Shown: positions 1 through 12,900 of the stretch, piece by piece
Numbering within the stretch: position 1 is the stretch's first letter
How the letters are laid out: every line of letters starts with the position of its first letter
DNA from: Chondrilla cf. caribensis
Taxonomy: Eukaryota > Porifera > Demospongiae > Chondrillida > Chondrillidae
DNA length: 64,000 bases
Reading direction: 5' to 3'
NCBI GenBank assembly: GCA_964020155.1
Contig: OZ026553.1
Span: 1,944,979-2,008,978 of the forward strand
The notes under the pieces: model-generated
The model's database searches: none
What the model was told of the DNA's origin: nothing
Seen by the model: only the letters and a program-made list of their open reading frames with translations
Made by a program: the position numbers and the translations under genes

Positions 1-1440
1 TTAGCTCACAAATAGGAGAAATGTTAATAGCCCAAGCATTACCACTTATTATAATATAAACAGTTATACAAAAGCAAGGTGGTCAATGTGGATATAAAGG
101 TCATGCATATTAAACATATCACAACATGTGCAGTCATTATACTTGATAAACTACAACGAAACAAATAATTTACCTATATTCTACATTTTTGCAACAAACA
201 GCAAAATAGCATGCAACTTTTCAAAGAATTAACCAGTATGAAACTAGTGTTATACAGCCAATTACAATTGTCACCAACCGCTCAAACCTGCCAGCACCAC
301 CTTGGCCTTTTTACCAGCAGTCTCCATCATTCTCCCATTGCTGACCTCCCACAAGAAGATATAACACAGAAGTCTTAATTTCTATCTAAGTCATTCACCT
401 TGACTTACAGAAGTACACTATAATTGGAGTGCCGATCATGAAATTTAACCATTATCTTATAATGCACATGCACAACAGGCATACTTTACCTGTTTCATTC
501 AAATTGATCTAATTCTTTTTATTCCTGTTATGATTCAATCTATATAGTATATCATTTGAATTTCAAAACAATTTTTTATTTGAAAGTTTATTACGAATCA
601 GGAATACTCCCCACAGTGTACGGAGTATTCCTGTGATGATCCAATCTATCCATGTGATCTCAATTTCAAAAAGAAAAACATAATACAGCAAAATACGGAC
701 ATATTCTACTTCACGTAGCGAGGTCCTGAACCACGTTCACACCTAGTATATATAATTACCGAGCGGTTTATACCGCGAGGTTATCTGTTTCCGTCGCATA
801 GGGGTGCCCAGAGTTGGCGCCCACTCATTTGATTAGTTTCCGGGTTAAAAATTCTAAGATTTTGTCCCATTTGTGCTTTCTTTCGCCGAGAGTTTCAAAG
901 TGCTCGTGAACGAAATTCGATATTGGTCGATGCTGGTGTGAGCGGGCATCGGAGTGCTACAGAATAAAGTAACGAACGTTTGTACAGACAACCTGGAGTT
1001 TGCGCAACGCTTAAGAAAAGGCAACTCACATTTCTTTCCTTCACGGTGGCACTTTTCCCGCTATGCGATTACCAGAACTCTTAAAACGTGAACAAACAAG
1101 TTATCTAAAAATTTTGCGTAACGATTTTTGACTTCCCTTTCGGCGTAAGTAGGGTACGCCGTAACGTCGTTCGGGACCTAGAATTGGCCGGCCATGATGA
1201 CGTCCATCTTGTCAGCCATTTGCAAATGGTATATGACGTCATGGCATGTGCTTGCGCGTGACTTTACGACGAGCAAAAAGCTTTAGAGACAGTTAATAGA
1301 CTTTCTCAACCTCATTCCCAGACTCACTCTACCTACCAGCAAAGATTCTTTTTCCTATCCAAATAAAAATGGAAGCTGAAGTTGGCCTCCCTCCATAGCT
1401 ACCACACTACTATACAAGCGAGGTTCTGCACTATGTGCAC
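1..1440. other. No recognisable gene; AT-rich then CpG-rich stretch
   Basis: I see no exon with homology to the two gene families of the window. A short inverted repeat (arms around 599-612 and 621-635) lies in the AT-rich first part. Positions about 700-1340 are richer in CpG than the surroundings, which could mark a promoter region of a gene outside the window or an unidentified repeat. Homology to intron 9 of importin copy 2 begins at about 1465. Confidence 0.4.
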
Positions 1441-2284
1441 ACCTAGTATTTACCATCATACACTCAGGAAATGACATCATACGTATAATATAAAATGCAA
1501 GTAGTTAATTAATACAACGGCATAGTAATGCAATATGTGAATATTAAATCTGGTTTCAGGCAAAAAGATGGGCAATAAATGTTCAGTAAAGGATGCAATA
1601 TGATGATATATATGTAATATGATGTAATATAGTATGATTATATATAATATAAAATGTTGTCCTATATAATACAATAATAATAATAATATAGTAATATATA
1701 GTAATACAGTAATGATATAATAATAATTATGACATTGTGTATATCTCATATATTATGATGATATATAATATGTGATCCTACACGTATCCGCAACAGTAAA
1801 TTTATATTATAATTTATAGTGCACAATTAAAGGTGGCCGATTTTGAATGCTGATAATTAGAAATTGGGCTAGAATTTGTGCGCTGAAGCTTTGCTGAATG
1901 TAATAACTTCAGCAAAGGTTCTTCTGAAACTACGAAATAGGTTTTGAACTTGAATTACTTATATACTATATAAGTTTAGAGCATTGTAGGCTACATGGAT
2001 ATAAAGTAGACAATGTATCATATCGAATGGAGGCTAATGCAGTGGAACCTTTATTAAAGGACTCCCCAATATAGGACACCATGGAAATACATCCCTATAA
2101 AGGATACTTTTTCAGGCCCCAAAAATGAACTTTCCTATGGTGTTAATATTTCCACCCCTAAAGAGTGGACAACCTCTCTACAGTGGACAAATTAACTGGT
2201 CCCAATGTGTCCTTTATAAAGAGGTTCCACTGTGAATGTATCATGATAATAATTATTATATCGTTATATTATGGCAGCCTATAA

Positions 2285-2500
<216 letters not shown>

Positions 2501-2579
2501 CTGCATACATCATCTCATATCTATATGTATAATGTCTTTGAAATCAGCAAGTGCACTGGGTCCTTCTTCTCTGCATTAG

Positions 2580-3280
2580 ATATGCTGTCTCTCAAGGATG
2601 TATTGCTGCACTCTGTGCTCACATTAACGATAGACTTATTTTTGGATCATCTCCTATAATTGCCATTCTTGAAGTGTTGCAGTCCTTGATTACAGATTCG
2701 TATGAACCAGATGCCGAATATCATATATCATTAGTGGAAGAATGTGGAGGTCAGTTGATACAATTTACGCGGTTACACAATTAGTTTCAATTTAAGACTA
2801 GTATATGACTTTTGTAGTTCATCGCTGTTGTAGTAGTGAACTAAAGGTCACTTCTGAAGTGCTGCTGGTACCATTTCATTTCTCACTATACTTAAAGCCA
2901 ATTTAATGTAGATACTGCTCTTCTATCAGTCGTTACATACAGATTATCTCTGTGAGAGTTAATTTTAGTAATTCTATTATAATTTTACATGGAAACATAC
3001 CACAGAATAGCTGAAGCACCTAGCTGTGGTAGGGCTGCATCCTGGTACAGACACTTAGCCTCGATGGTTAACTCGGTCTTTGCCCTTAAAGCAATCAATC
3101 CACAGTGTATATTTGCTACTGTTTCGAACTTAGCCAATTGCTTCTGTATAATATTATATTATAGGTTTGGATGAAATAAGAAAATACAAAGATGATCCTT
3201 GGGTTCGTATCGCTGATTCAGAATTGTGTTGCTCCATCATTGACTTGTTCACCAGAAAAAAAGAACAACAGAATAAGTGA
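2580..3280 (+). pseudogene. Importin-alpha-like copy 1, 3' fragment (exons 10-11)
   Basis: Only the last two exons are present: 2580-2749 and 3165-3280 (stop TGA 3278-3280). They encode the C-terminal end, with YAVSQGCIAALC (importin-alpha has IRYLVSQGCIKPLC here), PDAEYH, EECGGLDEI and FTRKKEQQNK. Splice sites match the other copies: acceptor ATTAG, donor GGAG|GTCAGT, acceptor TATAG. The reading frame is open. Upstream, homology to intron 9 of copy 2 runs back to about 1465 and then stops, so exons 1-9 are missing. The stretch 1465-4132 corresponds to about 12600-15038, which implies a segmental duplication. It is a duplicated 3' fragment unless upstream exons lie left of the window. Confidence 0.8.
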
Positions 3281-3971
3281 CAGATCCACTCCAGAATGTC
3301 CAATTCAAACCGTGTTCAGTATTTCCATGTAGTGTTTGATAGCTGTAGTATTCCTGTATGTCAGCAATTAGTTGTATTTTTAGCTTAAGTTTATAGTTGC
3401 CAGAAAAACAAAGTTTGGAATTTTCTTTGAACTGTAATAATATTATTATTATCATGCTCTCTGTAATTAATGTCACAATAGTGTTAGCTTTCACCAGCCC
3501 TGTAGACGTACAGAGTCTAGCTATAGACTAGTGTTTTTCAAAGATAGGCCTGTCTCGTTGTATATACAACAGGAGCACTTTTCCCAATGCAGTTGTGTCA
3601 TCAGGCCATCGTGACCTATCTGATAATGATTATGTAAAATATTCTACTTGTACTTACATAAAGTGTACAATTTCTTTAATCTAAAAAATAATATTATAAA
3701 GATTGCTTACTCCTGGAATGGAACCCCTCAATCTGGTACGTAGCTATTGAGTCACCTGACCAATGCACAATTGTGACCTGTCTGTTTTATTATACTTCCT
3801 ATACCAGGTCCTATATATGAAATTGTATATTAGTATAGATATAAAATCGTATAATATATAGTCTGATGACATGCAGAAAAGGAACGAGTATATATTACAC
3901 CATAGATACTAGAGAAAACCTAGTATCTATACATGATGATACCCGTAACAGTGTGCAATAATAATTTGAAA
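3281..3971. other. Spacer between copy 1 and a stray IBB exon
   Basis: Duplicated spacer that recurs after exon 11 of copy 2 (14180-14897) and partly after copy 4. It contains a tRNA-like SINE element on the minus strand (3700-3784). I see no coding exon. Confidence 0.6.
3700..3784 (-). repeat. tRNA-derived SINE-like element, copy a
   Basis: On the minus strand a pol III B-box-like GGTTCCATTCC follows an A-box-like segment by a tRNA-like distance. The same element is at 14647-14737 and 50914-51004 at the equivalent position before an IBB exon, so it travelled with segmental duplication as well as, or instead of, by transposition. Confidence 0.5.
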
Positions 3972-4132
3972 ATGGCCAAGTCGATGGATGAAGTTTCTAG
4001 TCCTAATAATAAAAGGTTAAAAGAGTATAGACATCTGTTACAGTAGAAAGAACCACAAGAAATAAACTTTAAGACTACTAGACAGCTTTTAGAAGGAATC
4101 AATTTAAAGCGAAACCAAATTGAGAGAAAGAG
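3972..4132 (+). pseudogene. Decayed IBB exon of an importin-alpha-like gene
   Basis: The exon aligns with exon 1 of the other copies: MAKSMDEVSS at the start, KRLKEY in the middle and EGINLKRNQ at the end, followed by the usual donor AG|GTATAAT. An in-frame TAG in the middle (after HLLQ) and extra bases (161 against 147 nt) break it. No exon 2 follows within reach, so this is an orphan importin-beta-binding exon. Confidence 0.8.
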
Positions 4133-4810
4133 GTATAATATCACAATCATTAATTGTAACAGTTATAATACTGTAATTTATCTTATCGATCGGCATTTCT
4201 TGACATGGATCAAGGCAATACTAGGTTGCATTAGCAGTGATACAGGCTATGTAGATTCCACCTCACTTCATGATTGAGTGAATCATTTTGAACATGCATG
4301 TGGTAGAATTCCTCCACCGTAGAAGCAGCTACACTTGCTATTTGTTTGAAGGTTGCCACATTAAAACGACCTTCAGGGACTTATTGGTAATAATAATATT
4401 ATTTCTCCATTCTTCACATTAGGTCTGTTTAGATATATAGGGAGGTATCTGCACACGGTGCACATGTACTTAGTATTTACTCTGTATAATATTACTAACA
4501 AATCTCAAGAGTCTGACTAATATGTAAGTATTTCATTGCCAAAGTATTTGAACTATCTATGGGTATAGAAACCATAATGTAATAAACATGCTTTTCATAG
4601 GGCATTCACTGAAATGCCTGTTTATATATTATAATCAGCTGAACTACAATATTGTTAACGCACATTGCACAAGGAATTAGGAATGTTCATTTAATATGCA
4701 TAGAGTCATTGCGCATTTGTACTCAGTCTGTTTTTTGTTGTTTTTTTTTAACTCTTCTATCATATTCTCTTCTTTTTTCGATCATGTGCCGTATTGTATT
4801 CAATTGTTGA
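4133..4810. repeat. Segmental duplicate of importin intron 1
   Basis: This stretch matches 39422-40080 (shared text such as GTTGCATTAGCAGTGAT and CACTTCATGATTGAGTGA). It is intron-1 sequence following an orphan IBB exon here, and intron-1 sequence on the right flank of the receptor block there. It contains no exon. Confidence 0.7.
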
Positions 4811-4811
4811 A

Positions 4812-4930
4812 GAGGCCAAGTAAATGAATGTAATACTTGGTCCTAAAAATAAAAGGTTGGAATCCTACAAACAGCCTTGCTGAACCAGAAGAGGTGAAGA
4901 CTGCCCAGTGGCGGTTGAACATAAAAATCT
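4812..4930 (+). pseudogene. Second decayed IBB exon
   Basis: Remnants of exon 1 are recognisable at the DNA level: GAAGAGGCCAAG (from ATGGCCGAG), TCCTAAAAATAAAAGGTTG, then GAACCAGAAGAGGTGAAGAC. Frameshifts and stops prevent any protein. No downstream exons follow. Confidence 0.6.
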
Positions 4931-5252
4931 TAGGGAGGGCAGTGGGTCTCGCAATAGCAGAACTTCAGACTTTATGTACATTATTCATACATATGTGTAT
5001 ATTATGTGTGCGGTGGGTATTAGTAAGTATATTATGTGAATATATTGATTAGAGATGATATTGTGTGTGTGTGTGTGTGTGTGTGAATAAATCTGTTCGT
5101 CATATTATGCATGTATGACATTGTGCATTGATATTGGATGGAGAGTGTACATACGTTCGAGCATGTGTATGCATGCATGCTTTTTAATCATGTTAATATT
5201 TTTTTATGTTGCATTGGTAAGCAAATCAAAATACATCATAGTGGTGATATAT

Positions 5253-5355
5253 CTGTCGGAATATAACAATCCCTATATCAACAGCTGCAGACGCTATACT
5301 GTGTATTGAACAAGCAATCACTGCTGCTGATACAGGGATTGTTATATTCCGACAG
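5253..5355. repeat. Hairpin element (inverted repeat, MITE-like)
   Basis: Arms of 21 bp, CTGTCGGAATATAACAATCC at 5253 and its complement ending at 5355, extend inward through a second, imperfect arm around AGCTGC. No coding capacity. Part of the arm (CCGACAGTCTTCTCATTCC) is repeated just downstream at about 5383. Confidence 0.75.
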
Positions 5356-5549
5356 TCTTCTCATTCCAACATGCTGCTCACTCCGACAGTCTTCTCATTC
5401 CATGCACTCATCCCTACCTTGTTCTTTCCCCTTTTTGGCTTGCTATCCCTATGTCCTTTTCATTTTTAAATGTTCTTATTATGCTTGTTTGTATTCTTTT
5501 TTTGCCTCAGGCATGTGATGCCAAACGTTTATAATTGAGAAAAAAATCT

Positions 5550-5640
5550 CCCTGGAGGGGATTCGAACCAACCAAACTCGCTATAAACCTGCCATCATAG
5601 CTGCCATCTACTCACTGTGCCATCGTGACTCATTGTTATG
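5550..5640 (-). repeat. tRNA-derived SINE or tRNA pseudogene
   Basis: On the minus strand there is a perfect-looking B box GGTTCGAATCC preceded by an A-box-like TGGCACAGTGAGTAGA. A run of T follows the 3' end (pol III terminator type). The segment does not fold as a complete tRNA by eye, so I call it a tRNA-derived repeat rather than a tRNA gene. Confidence 0.5.
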
Positions 5641-5845
5641 AAGTAAGCGAATATTCTTAATTGTCAATGAACAAGATAGCGTATTACTACGAGTCAATCG
5701 CCGAATAATGACTCTATGATAGGCCTCTTCTGGAGTACAACGGGATTACACGGTTGTTTAACAGGCCTGTCCGATATTACAACGAGAGTGCACGTGCACC
5801 CAGTACCCAGCTGGGCTACTGGTAACTAGCTGGGGTCTATTGCGA

Positions 5846-5966
5846 TCCTAGACATCGATCGTTCGATCGATCATCGATCCCAACCGTCGATCGTCGATCC
5901 TAAGTTCGACAAATTGATCCCAACCGTCGATCGTCGATCCTAGACATCGATCGTTCGCTCCATAGC
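5846..5966. repeat. CGATCG-rich palindromic cluster upstream of importin copy 2
   Basis: Two direct repeats interleave: TAGACATCGATCGTTCG (about 5849 and 5941) and CCCAACCGTCGATCGTCGAT (about 5879 and 5919). Most of the cluster is built from GATCG/CGATC. It ends about 60 bp before the ATG of copy 2 and is not seen at the other copies. It may be a transposon relic or a copy-specific promoter element. Confidence 0.6.
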
Positions 5967-6023
5967 CAAAAGCCTGCGCTATGCGTAACGTTGTTTCGCA
6001 ATGTTATTTCTGTCCTGAAAAAA

Positions 6024-8272
6024 ATGGCCGAGTCGAAGAATGAAGTTTCCGGTCTATCTAGTAATAGGTTGAAAGACTACAAGCAACCAGCGAAAGAACC
6101 AGAAGAGGTCAAGAGTACCAGGAAGCTTATAGAAGGAATCAATTTGAGGCGAAACCAAAGAGAAAAAAAAGTATGATATAAATAATAATGTAAAATAAGT
6201 TAACGGTTACGTGGTTTAGAGTGTCTGTGGTTCAATATAGTTAGCTATAAGTATGACTAGCTACAAAGTAATAATTTTATTTAATTTGTTCTTTTCAAAG
6301 TTTGCAAAAAGTCGCACGCTCGATGTGGACAAGGACAGCCAGTCATTAGATGTTGATGTTGGCAATGTGACTGAAAATAATGATAATCTCAATGTCAAAC
6401 AGAAAATTCCTCCTTCATCACATCATGGCCCTTTTCCAGTTCAACCCCGATCATTGCTTCAAGGGCCACCTGAGGGACCACCTGCTGTGGATCAAGGATC
6501 GTTTCATTTACTATTCCCTCCTTCATCACATCACGGACCGTTTCCAGTTCAACCCCCGTCATTGCTTCAAGGGCCACTGCAGCAACCATTTGCTGTGAAT
6601 CAAGGGCTGTTTCAATTGCAGTCCCCTTTCCCATTCCAAGAGGTACTTCCGGGATTATCTGCTGCGGATCAAGGGCTGCTTAGATTGCATTCCCCTTTAT
6701 TAATTCAAGAACGCCTTCAAGGGTCATCTGCTGAGGATCAGGGACTTCCTCCTTTAATTCTTCAAGCTCCAGGACTATTGCATCCTATGCCAGTTCAGCA
6801 TCAAGGACTGCTTGGTGAAGAATCTGAAGAGATGGAAGATACTGAGCAGGAACAATGTATTGATGACACAGATGAGAGCCAATGTGATGATGTTGATGAT
6901 CATGCCAGCGAAGAGGATAAATGCTTACAGCAAGAGATGAAGCAAAAGGCTAAATTACTTCATTCTGAGAAGGAATGTGAAGTTGTTGAAGGTATTGAAT
7001 ACTTCAAGAAGTATTTAGAGAAAGACTATCCTAGACAGTCCTACCTTGAAGATATCACCATCATCCCACAACTTGTTCAGTTGCTTTCTTGTAGTAAAGA
7101 TCGTAAATTGCACGTGAGTTTGCTATACTGCACTATAGTGTTGGGCGGTATTGACAAATATAGTACCACGTATTTCTGAAAAAAATATTGCGGTATAACT
7201 ACATACCGACTATTCTAATAATACTATTCTATACTATATATTATGTAAATATATATACAATACTATACTAATGACTGAGGGGTGGTTTGTTCGAAAGTGT
7301 GCCAACAAGTTTGAGGTGTTCTCGTGGTTTGCTTGCACTTGTTTTCGACAATTTTGGCATACAGTACTGCCATCATCGACAGTTTTTTTCATTCATCTTT
7401 TCCCAGCTCGAGACCGAAATAGTCCCATACAACGCTTTTCGTACCGCTCTTGCTTACTAGTTTTGCCATAACTATCCAATAACTGTAGAAACTCTTCAAA
7501 TCGCATCAGTATGAAACATAAATACATAGGTTTACTGCAGCGATGCGCTTTCTGTCCATTTTTTGTTTGAAATATAAATAATACGATTTCTGTTGATTCT
7601 TTGTTCAGCTTTTATCGTTCACGATCGCAGAAGCAATCTACACGCGTAGATAATCTACGCTACGTACACCGGCCATCTTGCACAGCTGCACGAATAGTTA
7701 TGCGGATACCGTATACTATACAATTTTGTCACGGTATAATCGGTATCCGGTTTCCAGTATGAATAAACATACAATATATACCGGAATAGTATGACCTCAA
7801 TACCGCGATTCAACTATATACCGGTATACCGCCCAACACTACTGCACTATATATGCATACACACGTACAGTCCATGCATTTGCAATTTCTGAGAATAAGA
7901 ATGGATGTTCATGTCACATGAGAGCAATGACTAGAACTAAAAACTGATGTTATGTTGTGTTCAAGCTGTATGTATCTACTGAAACCAACTTTTGACACAA
8001 TCTCTAGAGTCTGACAGAAATGTTTGTACTCCTGGGCGCCTGACAATGGCATAGTTAGCTGATGCATGATAGTTCTTACTAGGTATACTATACCAGCATT
8101 AAACCATAGTTGTTCACATATAGGTTAGCGTGTTGTATGTCCTAATGCTCATTGCAACTGGATACTGTGACCTTTTGGAAGATATTATTGTAGCTGGTGG
8201 AGTTCCTGTACTGATGGAATTTGTGACACTTGAAAACCTGGAAGTAGCTGAGAATGTATGTGTACGTGTGTG

Positions 8273-8341
<69 letters not shown>

Positions 8342-9861
8342 ATGTGTGTGTGTGTCATCTACTGTAACAACAAATTATTTACAATGTCTCTACAGGCAAT
8401 CAAGGTTCTGTTACACATTGCTAGTGATAATCCCGAGGCAAGAGTTTGTGTTCTCAAGCATGGGATGATTCCTACCTTAATGAAGTGTGTCCACTCACTT
8501 GCACTGCACAATGTGTGTAATTGTGTAGTATTTCTATCAGCGTTGAACAGACTGAGTTATTTTAAGATGACTATAGTATTTGTAATAATCTATTCAGTAT
8601 ATAATACCCCACCCATATTCCATGTCTTGAGGCACAAACTATAATTCTATTAGGTAGTGACATGTTTGAAATCACCTGTAACTGAGCTTGGGAACAGTGT
8701 ACCCCATTATGCACATATTCATTGGGTCTGACCATTTTCACCACTAAAGAAAGGTTGTCCACTCTCAGAGGAGACACCCACGTATATTAGCACTAGAGAA
8801 AAATCATTTTTGGTGTCTACACTCAGTGCATAGTACTATTCCCCTTGACCAGGATTCATGTGCTTGTGTATGTATGTGATGACTATGCTATGATGGTGTG
8901 TTTGTGTGTACATGAATCTTTGCAGGTACGTACTTGTATGCATTGTGTTGGTGTACTGTGTGCAAGCATGTATGTGTATACTTGTGTATGTACGTACAGG
9001 ACAGGTGATTGTTTGCATGTCTGTGTTTGTTTGTAGTGAAAAGTCTACCATTTGAAATCTTATTCTTGTCCAACTATTAGATTTGGTGAGGAACTGAATC
9101 AGTTATCTAAAGATTTCCTGGAGTCCATAGTCTGTATGATTGTGCATATCTCTCATCCAAAACCACACTGTGATGCTCAAGAGGTGTGTATGTATGTGTG
9201 TGTGTGTGTTCAGTGCTCGAAATTACGTTCGGACATGGACATTTTCCGGACAATTTCCGGAAATGTCCGGATATATTTCTTTTGTCCCGGCTAAATGTCT
9301 GCACAATGTAAGCGTGGTTTGCAGTCGAGCTCAGTAATTGATCTAGACGCACCTTACGGTGATCCACTGACCAAGAAACGTTCTTTGTAGAAGAAAACGG
9401 TAGTGAAATGGATTGTGGAGAACGACAAAGAACTCAAAACCTTCGTTTAAATTGGCTCAAGTTCGAGACGGCAGCTGAAGATCGTGACCATGTGGCTACA
9501 CTCAAGTGAGCCGTTTATTTTCGGTTTAAGGAAAGGCTCCAGCCAATGAGGAACTACAGACCCATGTTAATCGAAGAATTGATTTTTGATGAAACAATAA
9601 AATTATAGAAATTTGCACGTTTTGGCATTCGTTGTGTTTTTACTAGGCTATTTATTACATGAATTGTAGTATTAAGGATTGATTGTTGAAGCATAGACAC
9701 TCTAAACTACATAACCATTTAGAGTGTCTATGGTTGAAGAAACGATAATTTTTTTGAAATTTGCACATCTGATCGAAATTCATGAGTGTCTGGTCAAATG
9801 TGACTAATAGTATGTCCAGACAAAGTGTTCAGGCACTTTCTAAAAGTTAGCGTGAGCACTG

Positions 9862-9935
<74 letters not shown>

Positions 9936-12900
9936 TGTGCCTGTGTACATGTACACAATTGTATGTGCCTACATACTCTGTGTGCACTTGTGTGTATAAT
10001 ACTGTAATTAATGTAGTATTAGATGTTGTGTCATGGTAGACAGGAAGATCAAAGGAATAAAGTAGTTCATAAAACCTCTACAGAACACTTGCAATTACCA
10101 ATACAGCACACTTGCAATCAAGTCATTAACGATGCATCACCCTTTCAATTAACTGATGAGACCAATTTCCTGTCACCACCAACACCAGCAACAGCGAACA
10201 ATGGAGCAATGACAAAATTGCCATCCCATGACACAAGCTAGTTATGTCCCTTCCACACGGGATGTGCAGCTATACAGTCACACTTTCAATCAATCACCTC
10301 GGGCTTACGCCCTCGGTAATTAATTGAAAGTGTGACTGTATTAGCTGCACATCCCGTGTGGAAGGGACATAACTAATACTTGTGTACAATATGTAAAATG
10401 TACATAATGTGTGACAGTTACAGTTACTTTCTGTGTGCTTATATAGGTATTACCATTGATTGGACTGATGAAAGAAATTGTCACTGTCTCCACGGAGAAA
10501 AGGGTTGTTCATCATGTTTGCAATGCACTGTCTTATATATCTGCATCAGATGGAGAAAACCCCCTAATACAAGCTGTTGTTGATTCAGGAATTTGCCAGA
10601 TTTTAATTCATCATATCGATGGGTCTGTCTTTCTTCCATATACATAATAGTCTCTTGCCCTGTTCTGTCTCTGTATGTGTTTCTATGTGATAGTTTATAT
10701 GAGTCTCTGGTATGTGCATGTAGAATTTCTATAGTATTAGGTATATGTGTAGGTTAGTGGTGTATGTATATGTATGTGTTTGTGTGTGTGGAGGGAGAAA
10801 GAGATGTGTACATTTTATACACTGGATTATTCTAATTTTGTACGATGATATTTTCAGGAATGAAATGTCAGCTGTGCATGCAATAAGGACTTTTTATAAC
10901 ATTGCTTTAAAACGCGATGCCTATATTCAAGTGAGTATTTACTGTGGAATCTTCAGCCTTATCAATGATATTGATGGATATATTAACTTTTAGCACTTGA
11001 TATGTATTTTGTATGCCGACGATTTGTGAAATATCCGAAATTTTACACCATACAAGCATTTCCTGCTGTGTATATAGCATTTACCGATCTTTATGACTAC
11101 AAATGTATGTACATTATGCCCTATATAGTAACCGTAGCAGTGTTAAATTTCTCGATCTGCAACCATTCACAATTTGAACTGCTCTCTGTTCCACAATTCC
11201 TGTAGTTGGTCCACTCACACGAATACATGTAACAGACACACTATACAATGTCATGTATAATTAAAGTGCGTTGATAAAGCTTTCTCTGTAGTGAGTGCAC
11301 ATCTGTATTGAGGTCACCTGTTTAGTCCTATTGTAATACATAAGTGCGTATGTACTCTGAACTGTTCTCTATTCCACAATTCCTGTAGTTGGTCTACTCA
11401 CATGAATACATGTAACAGACACACTTTAGGTCACCTGTTTTGTCCTATTGTAATGTACTCTGAACTGGGGATAACTCGTCAATCTGAGATGTTCTCATGT
11501 GGGGGTCCAACTGTATTATTGTATGAATGTGCACGGCTTCTAAAGTTGTTCAATGTTGTTATCTTCATTGCTTAGTAGCCAAGATACATGTTTGTGTTAT
11601 GCTGTTGCAATCTGTCTGTCAAGTTCCTTTTAGACCTGGATATCTTGAATGTCTTGAAACCTCTTATTGAGAATTATTGGTTTACATCAGACTTGATTTG
11701 TGAGGTGTTTCAACTGTTGTCAAAGATTATGGCTGGAACACAGCAACAAATTCAAGTTTGTCTTTCATGTTCTCTGTCTCTATTGACATTGTGTGTGTGT
11801 GTGTGTGTTTTTGTGTTTGTGTGTTTGTATGTGTGTGTATGTGTGTGTGTGTATGTTTGGTTGGAATGTAGAAACTTATTCAAGCGATTTATTCTACTTC
11901 CTTGATGGATAATTCATCATTCACTGAAGAATTTCATATTTCTTCAATCATCACTATTCTTCAGATGGTGATAGATTGTGAGTTATTTGGGCCTATCCTG
12001 GACTCTCTTGCAAAATGTTACTATGGTACTGCCAGGGAAGAATGTATTTGGTGTGTTTGCAACCTCTTATCAAAAGGTAATCCGGATCAACGAAGGTGAG
12101 TGTAGCGATGAGGGGTATAAACGAGAGTGTGTTTACATGTGTAAGACTATAAGGCTATACATTATACATGTGGATATTGAATGTGTGTGTGTATGTGTGT
12201 GTTTGCGTGCATGTGTGTGTGTTAGCGTGTGTGTGCATGTGTGTGGTGTGCACCATGTGTATGCGCACTTTTGTGTGTGTGCTTGTGTTGTATGTGCTAT
12301 GTAGGCCTGCCACTAAATGGGTCAACCTTATGTCATCTATCATGACTTTATGTATCATGATATGAATATGTATCCCGATATACACGATTAAATTTTATAC
12401 ATAAACTGTCAAGTTATTTCAAAACGATTATGGTAAATTTGCATGCATAGTGGTACACTTGTGTACATTAGTTGAATTACTATTATAAATTAGGTTAGTA
12501 CACACTCCTGATGTTAATGGTATGTTAGTCTTGCTAATATATATAATATTTATATTTATTGGCAAGTGTAACATGTGCAAGTGTATAGTATATACTAATA
12601 TCATCGTCACACAGGAAATGATGTCATATGTATAATATCAAACGCAAGCAGTAAGTCAATACAACAGCATAGTAATACAGTATGTGAATGTTATATCAGA
12701 TTTCAGACAAGAATATATGCAATAAATGTTCAGTAAGGGGCGCATTTGCCTTGGCAGATGCCATATGATGATATAATATATATAAATAGAATAACTATAA
12801 TGCACATACAATACTTAGTATAATATATATAATAAGAACAATTAATGTACCTAAATTAATCATTAGAACCTAGTACAGCGGTACAATTGAAACGTTGGAC

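Noticed and set aside
5550..5640. Functional tRNA gene
   Set aside because: B box is good, but the acceptor and anticodon stems do not form by eye; better explained as a tRNA-derived repeat.
10465..10480. CTGATGA core words at 10465, about 10155 and elsewhere as more hammerheads
   Set aside because: No following GAAA at the right distance and no pairing stems; the first is exon 6 coding sequence.
11872..11964. Open frame upstream of exon 9 of copy 2 that could extend the exon
   Set aside because: The other copies have stops here, a conserved CAG acceptor precedes ATGGTGATAG, and importin-alpha homology starts exactly at that point.
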